From assembly GCA_964592595.1 (NCBI GenBank), contig CAZQFH010000039.1:1-30219 (forward strand): DNA of 30,219 nucleotides. Reading direction: 5' to 3'. The notes under the pieces were generated by a model. The model saw nothing but the letters and a program-made list of their open reading frames with translations, had not been told where the DNA came from and ran no database searches. Positions 29,707 to 30,219 of the stretch are shown here, in pieces (positions within the stretch are counted from its first letter, which is position 1; the number at the start of each line of letters is the position of its first letter). Source of the stretch: UBA5536 sp964592595. Its GTDB lineage: Bacteria > Bacteroidota > Bacteroidia > Bacteroidales > F082. The translations under genes were made by a program, and so were the position numbers.

Positions 29707-30207
29707 TCAAACGCGGGTAAACTGTTTGATGAGCTTAGTGTGTTGCGGAAAGAGTTCTGTTAGTTGTTTATAATCACCCATTTCAAAATCGGCAAAATCG
29801 AAACCGGGAGCCACAGTGCAACCACAAAGGGAGTATTCACCTGTGCTTCGGGCGGCAAACCATGTTCCTGCCGTTACGGTGAACATCAGCACGGATCCTT
29901 CGTCTGAGATGCCAACGAGCTTTCTTATGCTTTGTCCGTAGGGAAAAATCATCCATATTTCAAGGGGATCGCCAGCATAAAAATGCCAGGTTTCATCAGC
30001 ATGAATACGATGTAAGGCAGAAAAATCACCCTGCTCAAGTAAATAATAAATTGCCGTGCTAAAATTTCTGTTGCCCTTGAATCTAATAGGAAGTGCATGG
30101 GCAGGAATCTCTTCTTCTGAGCGATAAACTTCTTTGAAATATCCGCCTTCGGGATGTGGTATTAAACCTATATTTTTTACCCAGTCGTCTGCTTTAAAGT
30201 TGTTCAT
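29707..30207 (-). CDS. DUF985 / cupin_5 family protein
   Basis: The product is 166 residues, the normal length for this family. Diagnostic stretches are GLIPHPEGGYFKEVYRS (14-30), TAIYYLLEQGDFSALHRIHADETWHFYAGDPLEI (51-84) and GCTVAPGFDFADFEMGD near the C-terminus. The cupin barrel is visible in the HRIHADETWHFY metal-site-like motif. Members are small soluble proteins often described as sugar-epimerase-like cupins, but a defined reaction is not established, so none is assigned. The ATG at 30207 is close to the window end and gives a complete N-terminus. It is separated from the ATPase by about 355 bases, so a shared operon is unlikely. Confidence 0.92.
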   Translation of the reverse strand: MNNFKADDWVKNIGLIPHPEGGYFKEVYRSEEEIPAHALPIRFKGNRNFSTAIYYLLEQGDFSALHRIHADETWHFYAGDPLEIWMIFPYGQSIRKLVGISDEGSVLMFTVTAGTWFAARSTGEYSLCGCTVAPGFDFADFEMGDYKQLTELFPQHTKLIKQFTRV

Positions 30208-30219
30208 GGTGCTGATGGT

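Overview
The window looks like a Bacteroidota genome or metagenome-assembled contig. It encodes a PorP/SprF-type protein of the type IX secretion system (T9SS) and a giant PKD-repeat surface protein with a gliding-motility/T9SS type B C-terminal sorting domain. Candidate promoters have a TAnnTTTG -7 element, most starts lack a Shine-Dalgarno, and the DNA is AT-rich. I cannot name a genus. A run of 100 Ns at 13613-13712 is an assembly gap.

Region 1 (1 to about 8550) reads as the right-hand part of an integrated island. A minus-strand type I restriction-modification operon runs hsdR (5159-2766), a YhcG/DUF1016 PD-(D/E)XK protein (2760-1747), hsdM (1746-310), then a second DUF1016 gene (313-1) cut by the window edge. 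No hsdS is in view and it probably lies beyond position 1. Divergent to it is an M48 metallopeptidase gene (5514-7034) split by one in-frame TAA at 6282. Next come a tyrosine recombinase (8346-7081, minus) and, about 150 bases past its start, the 3' half of a tRNA-Val(GAC) at 8503-8550, the typical scar of integration into a tRNA gene. The geometry puts the other island end, with the intact tRNA, to the left of the window.

Region 2 (about 8650-24885, minus) is one two-gene transcription unit. The first gene encodes a secreted protein of about 5,000 residues, read 24885 to 9846. In order it holds a signal peptide, seven PKD-like modules, three ~255-residue composite super-repeats, ten further copies of one of their modules, four cell-adhesion-like modules, about 21 PKD domains and a CHU_C/T9SS type B sorting domain. 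Seventeen bases later comes its PorP/SprF partner (9828-8710), then a bidirectional terminator. The N gap interrupts a PKD domain. The two open frames on either side are one gene, and the order of PKD subtypes suggests that two or so whole domains are missing, not just ~120 bases.

Region 3 (24886-26772) is gene-poor. An outer-membrane beta-barrel-like gene (25732-26494) carries a frameshift near 26088. On each side lies one copy of a ~195-bp hairpin-rich repeat; the downstream copy has a perfect 27-bp-arm palindrome and 10-bp terminal inverted repeats.

Region 4 (26773-30219, minus) holds a DUF4369/TlpA-like thioredoxin protein that overlaps the stop of an upstream AAA_14/DUF4143 ATPase (TAATG), a ~355-base stretch without a convincing gene, and a DUF985/cupin_5 protein.
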